Source: Diphasiastrum complanatum
Taxonomy: Eukaryota; Streptophyta; Lycopodiopsida; Lycopodiales; Lycopodiaceae
Reading direction: 5' to 3'
DNA: 64,000 nt
Assembly (NCBI GenBank): GCA_029204225.1
Contig: MU831837.1
Location: 1 to 64,000 of the forward strand
Shown: positions 43,768 to 58,665 of the stretch, one piece after another
How the letters are laid out: every line of letters begins with the position of its first letter
Position numbering within the stretch: position 1 is the first letter of the stretch
Program-made: the position numbers and the translations under genes
Notes under the pieces: model-generated
Database searches by the model: none
What the model was told of the DNA's origin: nothing
What the model saw: only the letters and a program-made list of their open reading frames with translations

Positions 43768-45763
43768 GGAGACAACCGTATATGAAATTGTCAAGTAGAG
43801 GCTGTTGTAGCAATATAAAAAACCAGGTAGAAGACATTGTAACACTCCCAGAAGAACCATCATAAAAGCAGATAGGAGATAGCTCAAAAAGTGATGAGAA
43901 AGAAAACGAAGATAGAAGTGTCCCTGTAATAGATAGCAAAGGCATTAATGATCAGAACGTGTGAACAGGAAATGGTGGCATAGAATTGATGGCCAAAAGA
44001 ACTACAAAAGAGGTGTAAGGAGAATACAAGGCATAAAACAAAATGGCCTTATCAAATGAAAGTTAAACACCGGAAGGTGTAGCACTAAAAAATGTGTTCA
44101 CTTAGATCAAATAGCAGAATATAAACACAGAGGACCAGAGGGAAGCACAATAATGGCAAGGGTATCAACAGTAGATGTGGAAACAAGTCTCAGACTCATT
44201 GTCAAGCCTTCTCCCATCAGCAGATATCACACGTATGCCACGAAATCTTGTAACACACGTATAGCAGGCTTACACCTACGTGGGTGACCCAGAACCCTGC
44301 ACAAAGAAACCCTGCTTCTAAGGCTCTCCCAGAAAAAAAAAAAAAACTCTCAACTCTCAAACTCAAAACTTTTAAACTGTAGCTCTTACATCGTCCACAC
44401 CCTAGCATAAGGGTCAAACATATGGCTATGGCTATGTACCAATGACTAAGTAGCCAAATTGGGCCCTTGTATGTCATGGGTTCAAATAACAATCAATACA
44501 TATTCCAGTGACAATATGACATCATGGTCTTAACACTTGTCAATGTGTCTTTGACTCAAACCACAAACGATTCGCAAATCAAGCTTGGCAAGCCTCGTAT
44601 GCTAGAAACTGTGCCCCAACTCATAGAACACTAGAATGCATTGTCTGCTGGACCAGAAGACCCGCCGGAGGATCAACATACTTATGCAAAAAGCTATAGG
44701 CTAACTATGACAAAGAAGTCACATTGTGACACATCTTCTGCATCTTTCACTACAGATGACTGTTTTCATCAAATCATCTTTTTGAGCTTTATCAAGCTTT
44801 TTGTATGATAGAATGGATACTTCTGCATGAGGATGATAGAATGGATACTTCTGCATGAGGATTAGGATTAGTACACTTACGATGCAGAAACAACACCAAT
44901 CTGCGGTCTTCCATTTATTGCATTGTATTCCTATGGTGTGCTCACATAGCGGAATGGCTTCAAGTAGTCCCAGAGAATAAACTTTTTCAGCAGCAGGCAG
45001 AGGCAGCTCAGCTTAGCACATTGTAGCTCGGATCAAAAGCCACTTAAAAATGGGTGCAATTATCAGAAAGTGAGTAACAAATTATTTCCACATAGCATTG
45101 ACTCAGCTTTTACAATGTAACGGCATACCAAATCTGCTGTACGTATGCTTGCCCTGAATTTGTGTAACGCCTTCAATTGGTGCCAGTGGTTAGCCACTAT
45201 TCAAGGCAGGTCTTCATCCCTTTACATCCAACACAGTCAACGTATTTCAGTTCTGGAAAAAGATATATACTTATAGCAAAGCACTGCTGTGAACAAGTCA
45301 ACCTAGAAGAGCACAAACTTTGTCAAGCAAAAGTGAAATTATTATAAGAACTAAACCACAAAACATGGGATGAATTTTAGAAGGCTTTGTTTATGGCCAC
45401 ATTTTAGCCTGCCTTAAACAACTTTGAGCATTGTTGTCAATTTGCACTTCACAAAATTTGCTAGTTGCATGAAGTCTTTGTTGATTGCAAATACCATAGG
45501 ACTCATAAAAGAGCCTTCCAATGTATAAAACCAGGGTTTGAAATATATTGGCTTAATGTATTGACTGAATTGATAGCCTTGAATTTGAAAGATTCATTAG
45601 TCTCCCACATTAGTTTGGCCAAGGCTTCAAAGGAAGCCTAGGATTCCCTCACCAGTCTTTATGAGAATAAAGCTTTCACTTCTGATCTGCCTGCGTGCCT
45701 TCTTACAGAACGAATTTCAAAAGAAGCAAAAAAGCCGATCTGCGCCTAAGATCAAGTTTTTCT
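43768..45763. other. no gene seen
   Basis: No conserved coding pieces. A 15-A run lies at about 44335, and a two-copy short duplication (GATAGAATGGATACTTCTGC) at 44809-44860. The frame at 44217-44492 (minus) has no known domain. Confidence 0.4.
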
Positions 45764-45835
45764 TGAACCTGACGTGAATCGAACACGCAACCTTCTGATC
45801 TGGAGTCAGACGCGCTACCATTGCGCCACAGATCC
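45764..45835 (-). tRNA. tRNA-Trp (CCA)
   Basis: The 72-nt cloverleaf on the minus strand has acceptor GGATCTG pairing with CAGGTTC (one G-T), D arm GCGC...GCGC, anticodon arm TCTGA-CTCCAGA-TCAGA with anticodon CCA, a 5-nt variable loop and T arm GCGTG-TTCGATT-CACGT. A-box and B-box (GGTTGCGTGTTCGATTC) are intact. There is no intron. A T6 run about 35 nt downstream could end Pol III transcription; the immediate downstream bases are A-rich. It looks functional and nuclear. Confidence 0.96.
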
Positions 45836-46600
45836 CACGGTGATTATTTTGTATCTTTTTAATTTACTTATTCAAAATGCAAGGCCATCCTCTCAATTTT
45901 ATGGCCGACAAAGTGTGCCCAACACGTAGGGTTAATAATAACAAGGACATTGTGGGAAGCGAGAGGGCCCTGCGTTTGCAATATGTAGAAAATTGGATAT
46001 TATTGGAAAAACAAAGTGTTTTGTTTTAGGCACATATATAATATATTGGTGAATGATTTGACCAATAACTATATGTAGACCCAGATAAATTTTCTAAATT
46101 TTGGATGTTTCTCCAAACATGATCTAATTGTGTGCCATATATAGTTGTTGCTTCTTGAAAGGACAAGTGTAAATTATGTTGAGACATAAGCGAGTCAAGT
46201 TTTTGGAAATTTTTAAAAATAATAGAATTTGGTTGTCTGTATATTGCAATTATATGTAGATTGTTAATTTTGTAAGTTAATGTAGCATGAATAATTTTGG
46301 TGTGTCGTGTAATATATAATTGGACATGATCAAGGTGTTGCGTTTCATGTTATAATAAAGGCATAATTGTCAATGGCTTTGAAGGTTGCTGGAAAATAAA
46401 GTTGGAAAATAAAGTTGATGATGATGAGTCTATGTTTCTTGTCGACACAATATGTATGATGTCATTAGATTATAATCATTTTCAATATTATGCTTGTATT
46501 TAGATAATGATCTAGTGTTTAGAGATTGAATAATGAGGTGTGTTTTTGCATAGATATGCATATTCAGAATTTGGGAATTTCATTTTCTCAAATCTATAAG
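45836..46600. other. AT-rich flank, no gene seen
   Basis: Contains a small duplication (TGGAAAATAAAGTTGGAAAATAAAGTTG near 46395). It may include the start of the Gypsy LTR that ends at 47186. Confidence 0.4.
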
Positions 46601-47186
<586 letters not shown>

Positions 47187-47205
47187 TGGTGTCGTTGCCG
47201 AGGAG
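47187..47205 (+). other. primer-binding site, tRNA-Asp type (Athila-like)
   Basis: TGGTGTCGTTGCCGAGGAG, two or three changes from TGGCGCCGTTGCCGGGGA, the complement of the tRNA-Asp 3' end used by Athila elements. It marks an LTR end at about 47186. The leader (47206-47545) repeats a 120-130-bp unit with ACTCGCCTACTATG words and holds no gag. Confidence 0.6.
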
Positions 47206-47474
47206 ACGGTGCTAGACGGTCCTAAGAGTGATTTTTTAGTTTGCATTTTTGTCTTATTTTCTCTCTTTTTGACAGGTTTATTACTCGCCTACTATGTTTT
47301 TTCCTCTTTTCTATCATTTTCTTTACTCCTAGGATGTCACCTTTTTAGAGGCCAGAGCAGACCTTGATGCATCATCAATCAACTCGGCGAGTAATGTCTA
47401 TCACTTGCCTACTATGATTATAACTCCCTGATTGTAAAATCATGAGACTTTTACAGTAACTTTATTTGCCCTCT

Positions 47475-48911
47475 TCACAGCATGCTCAAAACGCTCAGAT
47501 CTAGCATCCTGCAGCTCGGTAAGTAATAAGTTATTACTCGCCTATTACTTGCCAATTCAAGTGGGTCGATGATAGACACGCCTAAGCCAGAAACTCGGGC
47601 TGTCGTGTCAATGATAGGTGATGGAAGTTCTTCTTGAGCAATGTCCTTGCCTTTGAGGTCGACGAACTGATCCTCGATAAAGACTGTATCCCGTCTATAC
47701 AAGATTTGCTGGGTATCAGGATCATACAATTTATAAGTACTGTCAGACGAAGTATATCCGATCAGGATGGTCTTAAGACCTTGGAAGTCCAATTTCTTCC
47801 TTGTGTCCTTTGAGATCTGCATGTAGGCAATGCACCCAAACACTCTTAGGTTCTTCAAAGAAGGCTTAGAGCCTGTCCACTTCTCGTGGGGTGTCTTGTC
47901 TGAGAGGGCCTTGGTCGAACATCTGTTCTGGATGTAAGCTGTAGTGGAGACAGCTTCAGCCGAGAATCTCTTAGGCAACGATGCATGCGATAGCATACAT
48001 TTGGTAGATTCAACCAGAGTACAGTTCTTCCTCTCGGCTAAGCCATTAGACTGAGGATTGTAAGGAGTGATGAATTGCTGCTCAATGCCTTGACTTTGGC
48101 AGTACTCCTTAAACTCGATAGAGATATATTCTCCACCGTTGTCTGACCTGAGGGCCTTGATCGTCCTTCCAGTCTCCTTCTCTGCGCGCTCCTTGAAGAT
48201 TCTAAAGTAGTTGAAGGCTTCTGATTTCTTCTTTATGAAATACACCATAGTCCTTCTGGAAAATTCATCAATAAAGGTTACAAAATACTTGGCATCCTTC
48301 AGCGAAGGATTTTTCATCGGGCCACAAATATATGAATGTACAACAGCTAGCAACCCTCTAGCAACATGTTGATGGCTTGATTTGAATGGTTTCCTAGTCT
48401 GTTTACCAACTAGACAGTCTTGACAGACATGTAACTCGACTTTTTTGCGAGGATAGTCGAGATCAAGAATAATAGATTGTCTAGACATTCGTTATACAAC
48501 AACATGATTTAAATGACCAAGTCTATAATGCCAAAGTAAACCTTTATTTGAATGAATTGAAGTACTGAGAGCCTGACTAGAGGCAGAAAAGCAATGACTC
48601 AATTTGTACAAGTATCCATGCCTCTTTTCGAGTGCTAGGATTTTGCCTGTCCTATCAACTACTTTACATTGATCACATTCGAATTCTACTCTGTGTCCTA
48701 GATCTGTGATTCTGCTTACAGAGAGCAGATTTGTAGATAAATTTGGTACATAAAGGACTTTCGAGAGTAGCTTAGACTGATCGTTAGCAAAGCTTAATCT
48801 TACAGTGCCTTCACCTTTAATAGCTTGTGTGCTATTGTCACCAAGGTGGACATATTTTTGGGTACTATAAGGTGTATAGGACTCGAAACAGCCAATGAGA
48901 CTAGTCATCAT
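47475..48911 (-). pseudogene. Copia protease and integrase
   Basis: The protease loop WFLDSGATQH lies near 48925 and a one-base loss shifts into the 48492-48911 frame (YVHLGDNSTQA, VLYVPNLSTNLLSVSR). The integrase zinc site LLWHYRLGHLN, an in-frame TAA, and CQDCLVGKQ are present. In the core the first catalytic Asp is Tyr (VVHSYICGPM; sister copies have HSD), while RSDNGGEY and NGLAERKN keep the second Asp and the Glu. FGCIAYMQISKD and DTVFIEDQFVDL follow. The RT is missing; sequence changes at about 47550. Confidence 0.92.
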
Positions 48912-49847
48912 GTTGAGTGGCTCCGGAATCCAAGAACCAAGGACTGTCGCCAGATGCTCCTTGATGGCTGGTCATGAAAGCATCATGATCCGCTTCTTGA
49001 ATAGGCTGTGGAGCTTCTGCAGTTGCATTTGCCACTTGATTTGACTGCCCCTTGCTGTTGTTCTTCGCTTGAAGTATGTGGCAGTCTTGTATTTCGTGGT
49101 TGTTTCATTTGCAATATCTCCAGAACAGCTTCTTCTTTGTCTACGGATTCAACTATTCCTCGTGCTAGCTGGTTTCTGGTCTGGCTTTGATTGCTTAGGG
49201 CCTTTCTTCTTCTTCTACTTTGTCGTGCTCTTGTTACTGTACAAGGCGTGAAAATCAGCTGAGGAACTTGAGGCTTCATTCCTCCGCGTGTCTTCCTGCA
49301 ACAACATAGTAATGACTCTCGAAAGAGTCAATTCTGGATGAATCGTGATGATCATCACCCATCTGTCGTAAGAGCTTGGCAAGCCTGTAAGCAGTTGCAT
49401 CACTGCGTCTTGATCGTCAATGACAGATCCGACAGCGGCCATTTGTCTTGGTAGGTTCTTGAATTGATTAATGTGATTCTGTAGAGAATCATCGTTCGTC
49501 ATCTTGAGGGAGTAGAATTTCTTCCTAAGATGTAGCTTGGAAGCTATATCTCGCACTTCGTATAGTGTGCTCAAGATATCCCAGACTTCTTTTGATGTCT
49601 GAGCCTCGGATACATGCCCGATCTGGATATCCGGGATGTTGAGGATGATCAGCACAGAATGTTTTCCATCCTTCAGCTTCCATCTGGCGATTGCTGCGTC
49701 GTCTGCTTCGGGTTTCCCTTCTGCACCTGTAACAACGTTGTACCATTATTTTGCCATTAGTACAGTTTTTATCTTAAATTTCCACAGATGGTAATTGGCT
49801 CCATCAAGCTTATCCATGATAGGATTGGCTTTCCCTTGGGAATCCAT
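48912..49847 (-). pseudogene. Copia gag
   Basis: ATG at 49847 reads MDSQGKANPIMDKLDGANYH then LWKFKIKT. A TAA interrupts before NVVTGAEGKPEAD. The 49215-49655 frame continues PDIQIGHVSEAQTSKEVWD, FYSLKMTNDDSLQNHI and QLLTGLPSSYDRWVM (UBN2 gag). The knuckle near 49100 reads RYCK*NNHEIQDC: the first Cys is Trp, and CGA has become TGA. Order and spacing match the LTR at 50004. Confidence 0.88.
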
Positions 49848-49991
49848 GTGGAAGAATTAGTCTAAGTGATAGGAGAAACTATCAGTGACTTAAGTATGAA
49901 AGTCTGATACTGAAAATACAGAAGAAGTAAACAATTACTCTATCGGCTAGTAGAGTCTTGTATTGTGGAAGCTTATCAAGCTATGAAAATA

Positions 49992-50003
49992 GCTCTGATA
50001 CCA
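49992..50003 (-). other. primer-binding site
   Basis: The minus strand reads TGGTATCAGAGC, a perfect match directly at the LTR end. Confidence 0.92.
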
Positions 50004-51047
50004 TGTTGGAGAGAGGAAGATGAACGAGAGTTGAGAAAGATGTCGTATGTTAGAAACGAAAAATAGGCTCAAAGGGGTAAGACGAACATGAAGGAGAAAC
50101 GAAACACGAATGAGAAACGAAACACAAACGAGAAACAAACTCGAATAGAAAGTATTTGTGCGCAGTGGAATGAGCTATATGACTCTCTCTGTAAGCATGA
50201 CTATGCCTATCAGAATGAACAGAACTTTAGTGATGGAAATCACGGTCATTCTGCATTACGCAGCCAAACATAATAAATGAAGCGCCAGAAGAATAATTTG
50301 TTGCGAATAACAAGATTGATTATATGTCACAAATGATTCGCGAAGAGCTAGACTGTGCTCGACTGATAACAAGTCGCGAAAGATTTACGGAAGACAAGAC
50401 TAAATGTTAGTCGTCTATTACCAGAAAGAACAACTAGAAAGATCAGACAGAATGAATAATAAGCATAGCAATATTGACACAGATCTGAACGCAGAATAAT
50501 GAACTTTATTAGATTAAGTATATCAAGTATACATTTCAATAATGTGGTAGAGCACAAGACAATAGCAGACGAAACCGCGTGTCCTACGAAGCCTATTCAA
50601 TCTGTAAATGAATGAAACCTTATTACTGACGATAAAGAATCAACGCACAAGGCATCTACTTCGTCTATCTCGTTGATAAGCTTCTGATGCTAATTTACAT
50701 ACACTCTCATATGTTCATCTTTCGCCAGGACTCAATCGTCCAATACTCAACCTCTTGATCAATGAATGATTTCACTCTCTAATTCTCTCTCTGTATATAT
50801 ACGTAATGTTACAGGTGTGCAGATGAAGAAAGTACAGGGTGAATGTGCTGTCTGTAAGAGATCGTGGGTGGCTGCAGTCATTGTCCAGTCTGTTAGCGCA
50901 GCTGCATGGGGTGAGCGTGAAGAGGGTGTGACGTCAGCCTTTGCTTTTCGTCCTTTCATCGCCTTTGAGAATTTGCATGTTAATATGCAGACTATGCGAC
51001 AACGCGAGTAAATATGCAGCATGAAAGTAGAGGAAACAAATCCAACA
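50004..51047 (-). mobile_element. Copia 5' LTR, 1044 bp
   Basis: The minus strand runs from TGTTGGATTTGTTTCC to CTCTCTCCAACA, with 7-bp inverted ends TGTTGGA/TCCAACA. It is flanked by CTCTA outside and the primer site inside. A TATATATAC word at about 50796 could be its TATA box. It also contains three direct GAGAAACGAAACAC-like words (50094-50128). No 3' LTR is seen. Confidence 0.9.
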
Positions 51048-53788
<2,741 letters not shown>

Positions 53789-53825
53789 CCACCAACCATA
53801 CCCACAACTAGCAAAGTCTCTCAAG

Positions 53826-53863
53826 GGGCAATTAGCACCCCTGAGATGGAGTGCTAACTGCCC
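53826..53863 (-). other. hairpin overlapping the RT stop codon
   Basis: Arms GGGCAATTAGCAC and GTGCTAACTGCCC pair over 12 of 13 positions with an extra two G-C pairs, loop about 7 nt. The TAG of the RT frame (53854-53856) is inside the arm. Confidence 0.75.
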
Positions 53864-55130
53864 ACCAAAAGAAATTTAGCATTTATTGGTAAAGTAAAGT
53901 TGAGTCCAGGGAACAAATTGTGTAAGAATAGGTTGTTTATAATCTCATATAATCTTCCTCTCATGAAGCCATTACTTTGAAAAGCAGGAACAATGTTTCC
54001 GACTTCATTCATAAAAGTATCTTGTTCACTACAACAATACATGGCAACAATAATCTGCGTGATAATAACTTTATATGAGTTCATAATTGGCCTATTGGCA
54101 GTTAAGTGTATATACTGAAAAAACAAAAACAGAAGTTCCCTTCGCTTGTCAAATTTTTTCATATGAAATTTACCTGAAAGAGAATCAAAGGTAGTGGTAA
54201 TATTCAAAAAGTTGACCGGCTTCTCCGAAGCGTCTTCTTTTTCTATGGTGAGGTACTCCAAGGGATAGATCCATAAGGCATTATCATCGACACGAGGTTG
54301 CTCCTTGTCTAGAAATACAAGAGCATCTGTATTGTTTATGAAACAAATATCATCAATATAATGGAAAATATGCTTGAAGGCACGTAGGTATTCCACCTTT
54401 CCAAGTCTGGCAAGCCTTTTCATAAAACATAATTCAAGGAATGACAGATACCAGATACGCCATGTGGGAGAATAGACAAAATCCATAGGAATACCACAGA
54501 CCTGTTTCCAAGTCCTGTTTCCTAATCTTACTATCAGTATATCATTATATTGGCAAAGAGGTTCTATGTCAATCATAGTCCAATTATTAGTTTGAATAGT
54601 AATCCATTTCCAATCAAATTGCTTAAGGCTCGATTTCCATTGATAGGCAAGTTTTTTGTTTTTACAAGACTTGAATGCATACCCTATCATTTTCCGTATT
54701 ATTAATTTTAGCCCATCAGGACCATTAAGCAAAATATTTTCATAGCATTTTGCGATGTCAGTAGACCACATCGAAGTGATTTTGTCAGGCACATTAAGAT
54801 AAAATTCAGTAGATAAATCGCACTGCCAGAATAGGTTGGTATCCACATTTAGGGTACTCTGGTATGAAGTTGTCTTAAGGCCTGCTCTCTCCATAAGGAG
54901 CGTAGTCAGCATACCAAGAGCTCCAGAAATAAACGTGGCCACTTTAGAAAAATAGTAGTCATGTGCGTTTGTAATCCATCTGAACGTATATTTATGTGCC
55001 TTGAAAGTACAAAGTAAGAAAGGTAATTCTTCTTTTCCTATTAGAAAATCAGGTATTTTAGTAGTAAAAGTATCTCGGATCTCAATCATAGCCATGTCTA
55101 GCGTGTAATCATTTTCTTTTGGAAAAGGGG
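53854..55130 (-). CDS. Penelope/TERT-like reverse transcriptase, catalytic part
   Basis: A minus-strand frame of 413 codons from ATG 55095, extendable upstream in frame (PDFAPFPKENDYTLD). Motif A: MWSTDIAKCYENI, with the first Asp. Motif B: VCGIPMDFVYSPTWRIWYL. Motif C: FHYIDDICFINN, with the YIDD box. After it: WIYPLEYLTIE, then VNFLNITTTF (FLDI-like thumb), KFDKRRELL, a NRPIMNSYK block and ITQIIVAM. The order and the post-catalytic KxxDKR...SQxxR-like region differ from Copia/Gypsy RTs and resemble Penelope-like and telomerase-type RTs. No endonuclease (GIY-YIG) is seen downstream. The last residue is near the hairpin. Catalytic residues look intact. Confidence 0.72.
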
Positions 55131-55807
55131 CAAAATCTGGACTCGAATCTCACAAAAGCCAAATCTCTTACAAAATAGATTCACATAAAACATGGATTAT
55201 ATTGAGCCTTATCCACACCATTCACATATAGATTGGTGGTAATCCAACTACGCTCATCAATGGCATTTGTAAGTTTTTTATTCATAATACTTTTTCCATG
55301 TAGCCACTTAGTATTTTTCAAACAGTTTGTTACAGCAACTTTGCAAATCAGGGCATGTTCTATAACAGTCTCATGATCAATATTTTGATAAATAGGTAAA
55401 AAACTTGCCAATTCGAACCATCCACGATAAAGTTCTAAAGCTACCTCATTTATATTAGACTGAAGCAATGGGATGTGATTAAGTCCTTTGTTCAATTCAT
55501 TCTTTAAAACTTTGCTTCTAATCATTCCAGTATTCATCGTGACAACATGCCCAAAATTTTCTGAAATGCACTCTTTAAAACATTTATTGTAAGTGCAAGT
55601 ACAAGGTGGAATGTTGTCAACATCGAAATCATAGAAAACTTGAAAGGGTTTATACCATTCATGCTTCAAATGTGGAAAGTAAGACCAACCAAACATGATA
55701 AGCTCAAAAGTCTCATCAATATGACCAAAAATCTGAAGTAAGGTTTCAGCATATAGTTGTTTAGCATCAATCCTCTCAAAGCATCTATTGTAATAACGTA
55801 AATGCAA
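55131..55807 (-). CDS. N-terminal domain of the same reverse transcriptase
   Basis: 208 codons on the minus strand, ending in TGA/TAG and a frame change about 50-80 bp before the catalytic frame. Visible: IDAKQLYAETLLQIFGHI, IPPCTCTYNKCFKEC (a Cys cluster), NFGHVVTMNTGMIRS and LKNELNKGLNHIPLL. The Cys cluster plus GHVVT...N..L block is typical of the pre-RT region of this RT lineage. Upstream, across a T9 run (55806-55814), the sense continues in another frame (EDLEEIRILEVNNTDRRR), suggesting a one-base slip, with an acceptor-like GTGCAG before it at about 55898. Confidence 0.62.
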
Positions 55808-55974
55808 AAAAAAACTTCCCTCTGTCTCTTTTAACCACTAGTCGTCGTCTATCAGTATTGTTGACCTCCAATATCCTTATTTCTTCTAAGTCCTCCTGCA
55901 CATAGATCAATCACGGTAAAAGTTCAGCTTTCTGATAAGAAGATTCTCCTTTCCACCACTGCTTTGCCCCTCTT

Positions 55975-56940
55975 TGCCTTTGTTTGAAAAATACTTTCTT
56001 TTCCTGTTATTGCCACTGCCTGATATGACTGAGCTTGGATTGTTCAGATTGAAGGAGCCCGTTTTTTTTGCTAGTATTCTGGAAGTATTTGTCTTGCAAG
56101 GTAGAGAAGCTAGGTTTTTTCAAAAGACGTTCAATTTTTTGAATATTTTCAGCATTGCTAAGGTGTGCAAGGAGTATAGCAGTAGGGTTTATGGAAAGTT
56201 CAATGGCAGCGTCAATCATGTATTGTCGTATATACAAAAAGACAATGTGGGACTTGACAACCGTTCTAGCAGGTTTATGCAACCAAAGGAAGAAGGCATT
56301 AAGCTGATTTTGCAAAGTCGCACCAGAAAAGAAAATGGAAAGATGATTCATTATATACCAGATCGAGTGATCAAACCATATGATGGAAGAATTGTTTTTG
56401 CACTTATCATCACATCTGCACTTAAAGAAGGGTCTTTTCTAGTTCCAGATTCTAGCTTGATGAAATTTCATTCTGTTAAAGCCAGTGTCAAAATGGCCTC
56501 TAGTTCTAGCCCAGGTCTGCTCAGAAGGACATCTTGAAAGTCCAAATTTGCTCATCTTGATAACAATATCAAAGGCAATAGGAGTATCAAAAGAAGAATT
56601 TTTATGCAAAGCAGCAAGCTTGCATGCTTGGACTTCTTCATCAATGAGATGAGCAAGAACGATCCAGAGCTCAATAGAGATAGGTGCTAGGAAATTGACA
56701 GAAGGAAGGCTCCAAAGTTTGTAAGCAGTTTTTGCAGATTTAAACTCAATGACACGACTAAGTACCAATGGTACTTGACAGCTATTGGCTTGACAAAATT
56801 CAAAGGCAAATTGATTTCCCACATCACAGATTTCTTGTGAAAAGACTCTAACTGAGAAGCACTATCTTCATCCAGGTCTTCGGTAAAAATCAACGGGTGA
56901 GGTGAAGTAGGAGCAGTAGAAGGGACAGGAGTATCAATAG
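55975..56940 (-). CDS. upstream ORFs, probable N-terminus of the RT protein
   Basis: Two minus-strand frames in the same direction: 56439-56822 (LPSVNFLAPISIELWIVLAH, LIDEEVQACKLAALHKN, FDTPIAFDIVIKMS) and 56007-56351 (FLWLHKPARTVVKSHIVFL, INPTAILLAHLSNAENIQ). Before them, in a third frame, DSSIDTPVPSTAPTSPHP then FTEDLDEDSASQLESF leads from an A8 run at 56950. They line up as one broken protein of about 1000 residues with the RT. I recognise no domain in this part. Confidence 0.45.
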
Positions 56941-57055
56941 AAGAGTCACCATTTTTTTTTCAGACAAGCAAATACTTTTCGAACATGCTGTTGGCTGATT
57001 CTGACGAATCCCCAAGATACTCGGACAGAGCAACCCAAGAGCACCTCTCACCCTA

Positions 57056-57125
57056 GACCGAGTAGGTCTCGGAGAAGATGAGACGAACGAAGACTGAGAG
57101 CCGAGTATGAGAGCCGAGAAATGCT
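57056..57125 (-). repeat. dispersed repeat R1, partial copy
   Basis: The minus strand reads CTAGCATTTCTCGGCTCTC and then ATACTCGGCTCTCA, matching R1 at 13300-13370 and 59190-59235. It sits between the RT-like element and a Copia remnant. Confidence 0.55.
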
Positions 57126-57470
57126 AGTTAGGAATGACAAGCAAGAACTGTGTAAGCCTCATGGTTTGCTTTGAATTTGTTGATGGATCCATCATTGTTG
57201 TACTTGATCCTGAATACCCACTTACATCCAATGACATGCATGTTGTTTGGTGGTTCCACAAGCTCCCCATTTCTCGGATTGAAGTGCTTCTTGGACATCT
57301 TTAGGCTCTTCATCCGATATAAAGAATGCATGATAGGAAGTTTCGCCTTCCACTTGCCTTCCTCCCTCATCATAAGTGAGCCTTCTTGGCTTGGATCTTT
57401 CTCTTGTGGATCTTCTTGGTGTAGGTGCTTGAAGTTGCTCCTCCTCAAGCCTCGGCCTCACCATTTCTTA
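57126..57470 (-). pseudogene. Copia integrase-RT linker remnant
   Basis: One frame reads APTPRRSTRERSKPRRLTYD (the same linker as 23.5 kb); a second continues NNMHVIGCKWVFRIKYNNDG, the start of the RT domain. One frameshift separates them. It ends abruptly on both sides. Confidence 0.82.
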
Positions 57471-57485
57471 AACAACATCAAGATT

Positions 57486-58041
57486 GATGGAATCACTCAA
57501 AATTGCTTCCAAAACCAAGATTGGTGTCTCACATTGATTATGGCCAAATGTGGCTCTATATATACAATAAGTGGGAGCTCGTGGTACTGATCATCCCTCT
57601 GATCCCACATGTGTGAAGGTGCTTTGTCATAAGATGATTCATCATGCAAAACTGACACTTGGACAAAACCTTCTATTTTGAGCACTTTTGGTCCATTTTC
57701 CTTCTATATGGAGATCTACTTGGAAATCTTCTAGAAGTCAAAATTCGCCTACTTCAGCTTATTCCACACATGTGAGCTGTCCTTTACACATGTGATATGA
57801 CACCTAACCAAGGATGTGGCTCATGCAATCAATAGATTGATGCCATGTGTCATATGTCTAGAAAACTAGTTTTTGGCCTTTTTAGCCACTAGAACTTGAA
57901 TTAAATCATATGTACAACCTATATGATTATGGTACATGACAAGTACATTATTTTCACACGTGGGAACAGGCTCCACACATGTGTAATCATCTATATACAA
58001 GATTTTTGGCCTCTACCAAGCTTATTTTTGCATTTTTCACA
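57486..58041 (-). mobile_element. palindrome-family LTR, truncated copy
   Basis: Matches 29725-30279 almost throughout (GGCTCTATATATACAATAAG, CACATGTGTGAAGG, CTACCAAGCTTATTTTTGC). It ends TTTTTCACA at 58041 and carries the TATA word at 57556-57565. The part next to the primer site is missing. Confidence 0.82.
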
Positions 58042-58665
58042 ATCTCCACCATCCTTCAATGAAAGTCTGTTGATCCTCAGAATCTTGTTCTCTTGCCTGC
58101 TTTCTTCAGCAATGAGAACACCTTGAAGAGTCTCCAAGGATGGAAGCTCCTCCCTGATAGCATAGGTCTGCACAATATTGTCATACTCATCTCTAAGTCC
58201 ATTAAGGACTACTTGAACAAGTTCAGTGTTCTTAAGAGCATCACCAATACAAGCTAACTCTTGATAAAGATCCTTAACTCTCATTACATAAGATGAAGCA
58301 ATCTCATCTACTCTCTGATAACTTAGAAAGATTTGATTTCTAAGTGTAAGCAATCTAGAAGTATTCTTAATTTCATAGATTGTTTTGAGAGTGTCCCAAG
58401 CCTCCTTGGAAGTGGTGCATGTACTGATCTCTCTTAACACTTCATTTGAAACATTCATTTTAATGAAATGAAGAGCAATTTTGGTTCTTTTATTGAATGT
58501 TGCAGCTTCATTAGGTGCTGCAAGTTCTTCTTCAGTTCCACTTACAATGTCCATTACATCTTGTAGAATCAATAATGATTCCATTCTAATCTTCCACATT
58601 GCATAATTGGAAGATGTTAGTCCAGTTGAAGACATATTCACTTTGAGAAATTCTAGTAATGACAA
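58042..58665 (-). pseudogene. Copia gag, copy 1
   Basis: Starts MSLLEFLKVNMSSTGLTSS and is open for about 205 codons: YAMWKIRMESLLILQDVMD, LREISTCTTSKEAWDTL, NTSRLLTLRNQIFLSY, LVQVVLNGLRDEYDN and LETLQGVLIAEESRQE. At RLSLKDGGD the frame runs straight into LTR sequence at 58041, so the knuckle is lost. The N-terminal two thirds are undamaged, a fairly young copy. Confidence 0.9.

Noticed and set aside
44400-44480. Possible tRNA-derived SINE (GGGTTCAAATAAC near a TAGCC word)
   Set aside because: B-box match is weak, A-box spacing is wrong and no poly(A) or target duplication was seen.
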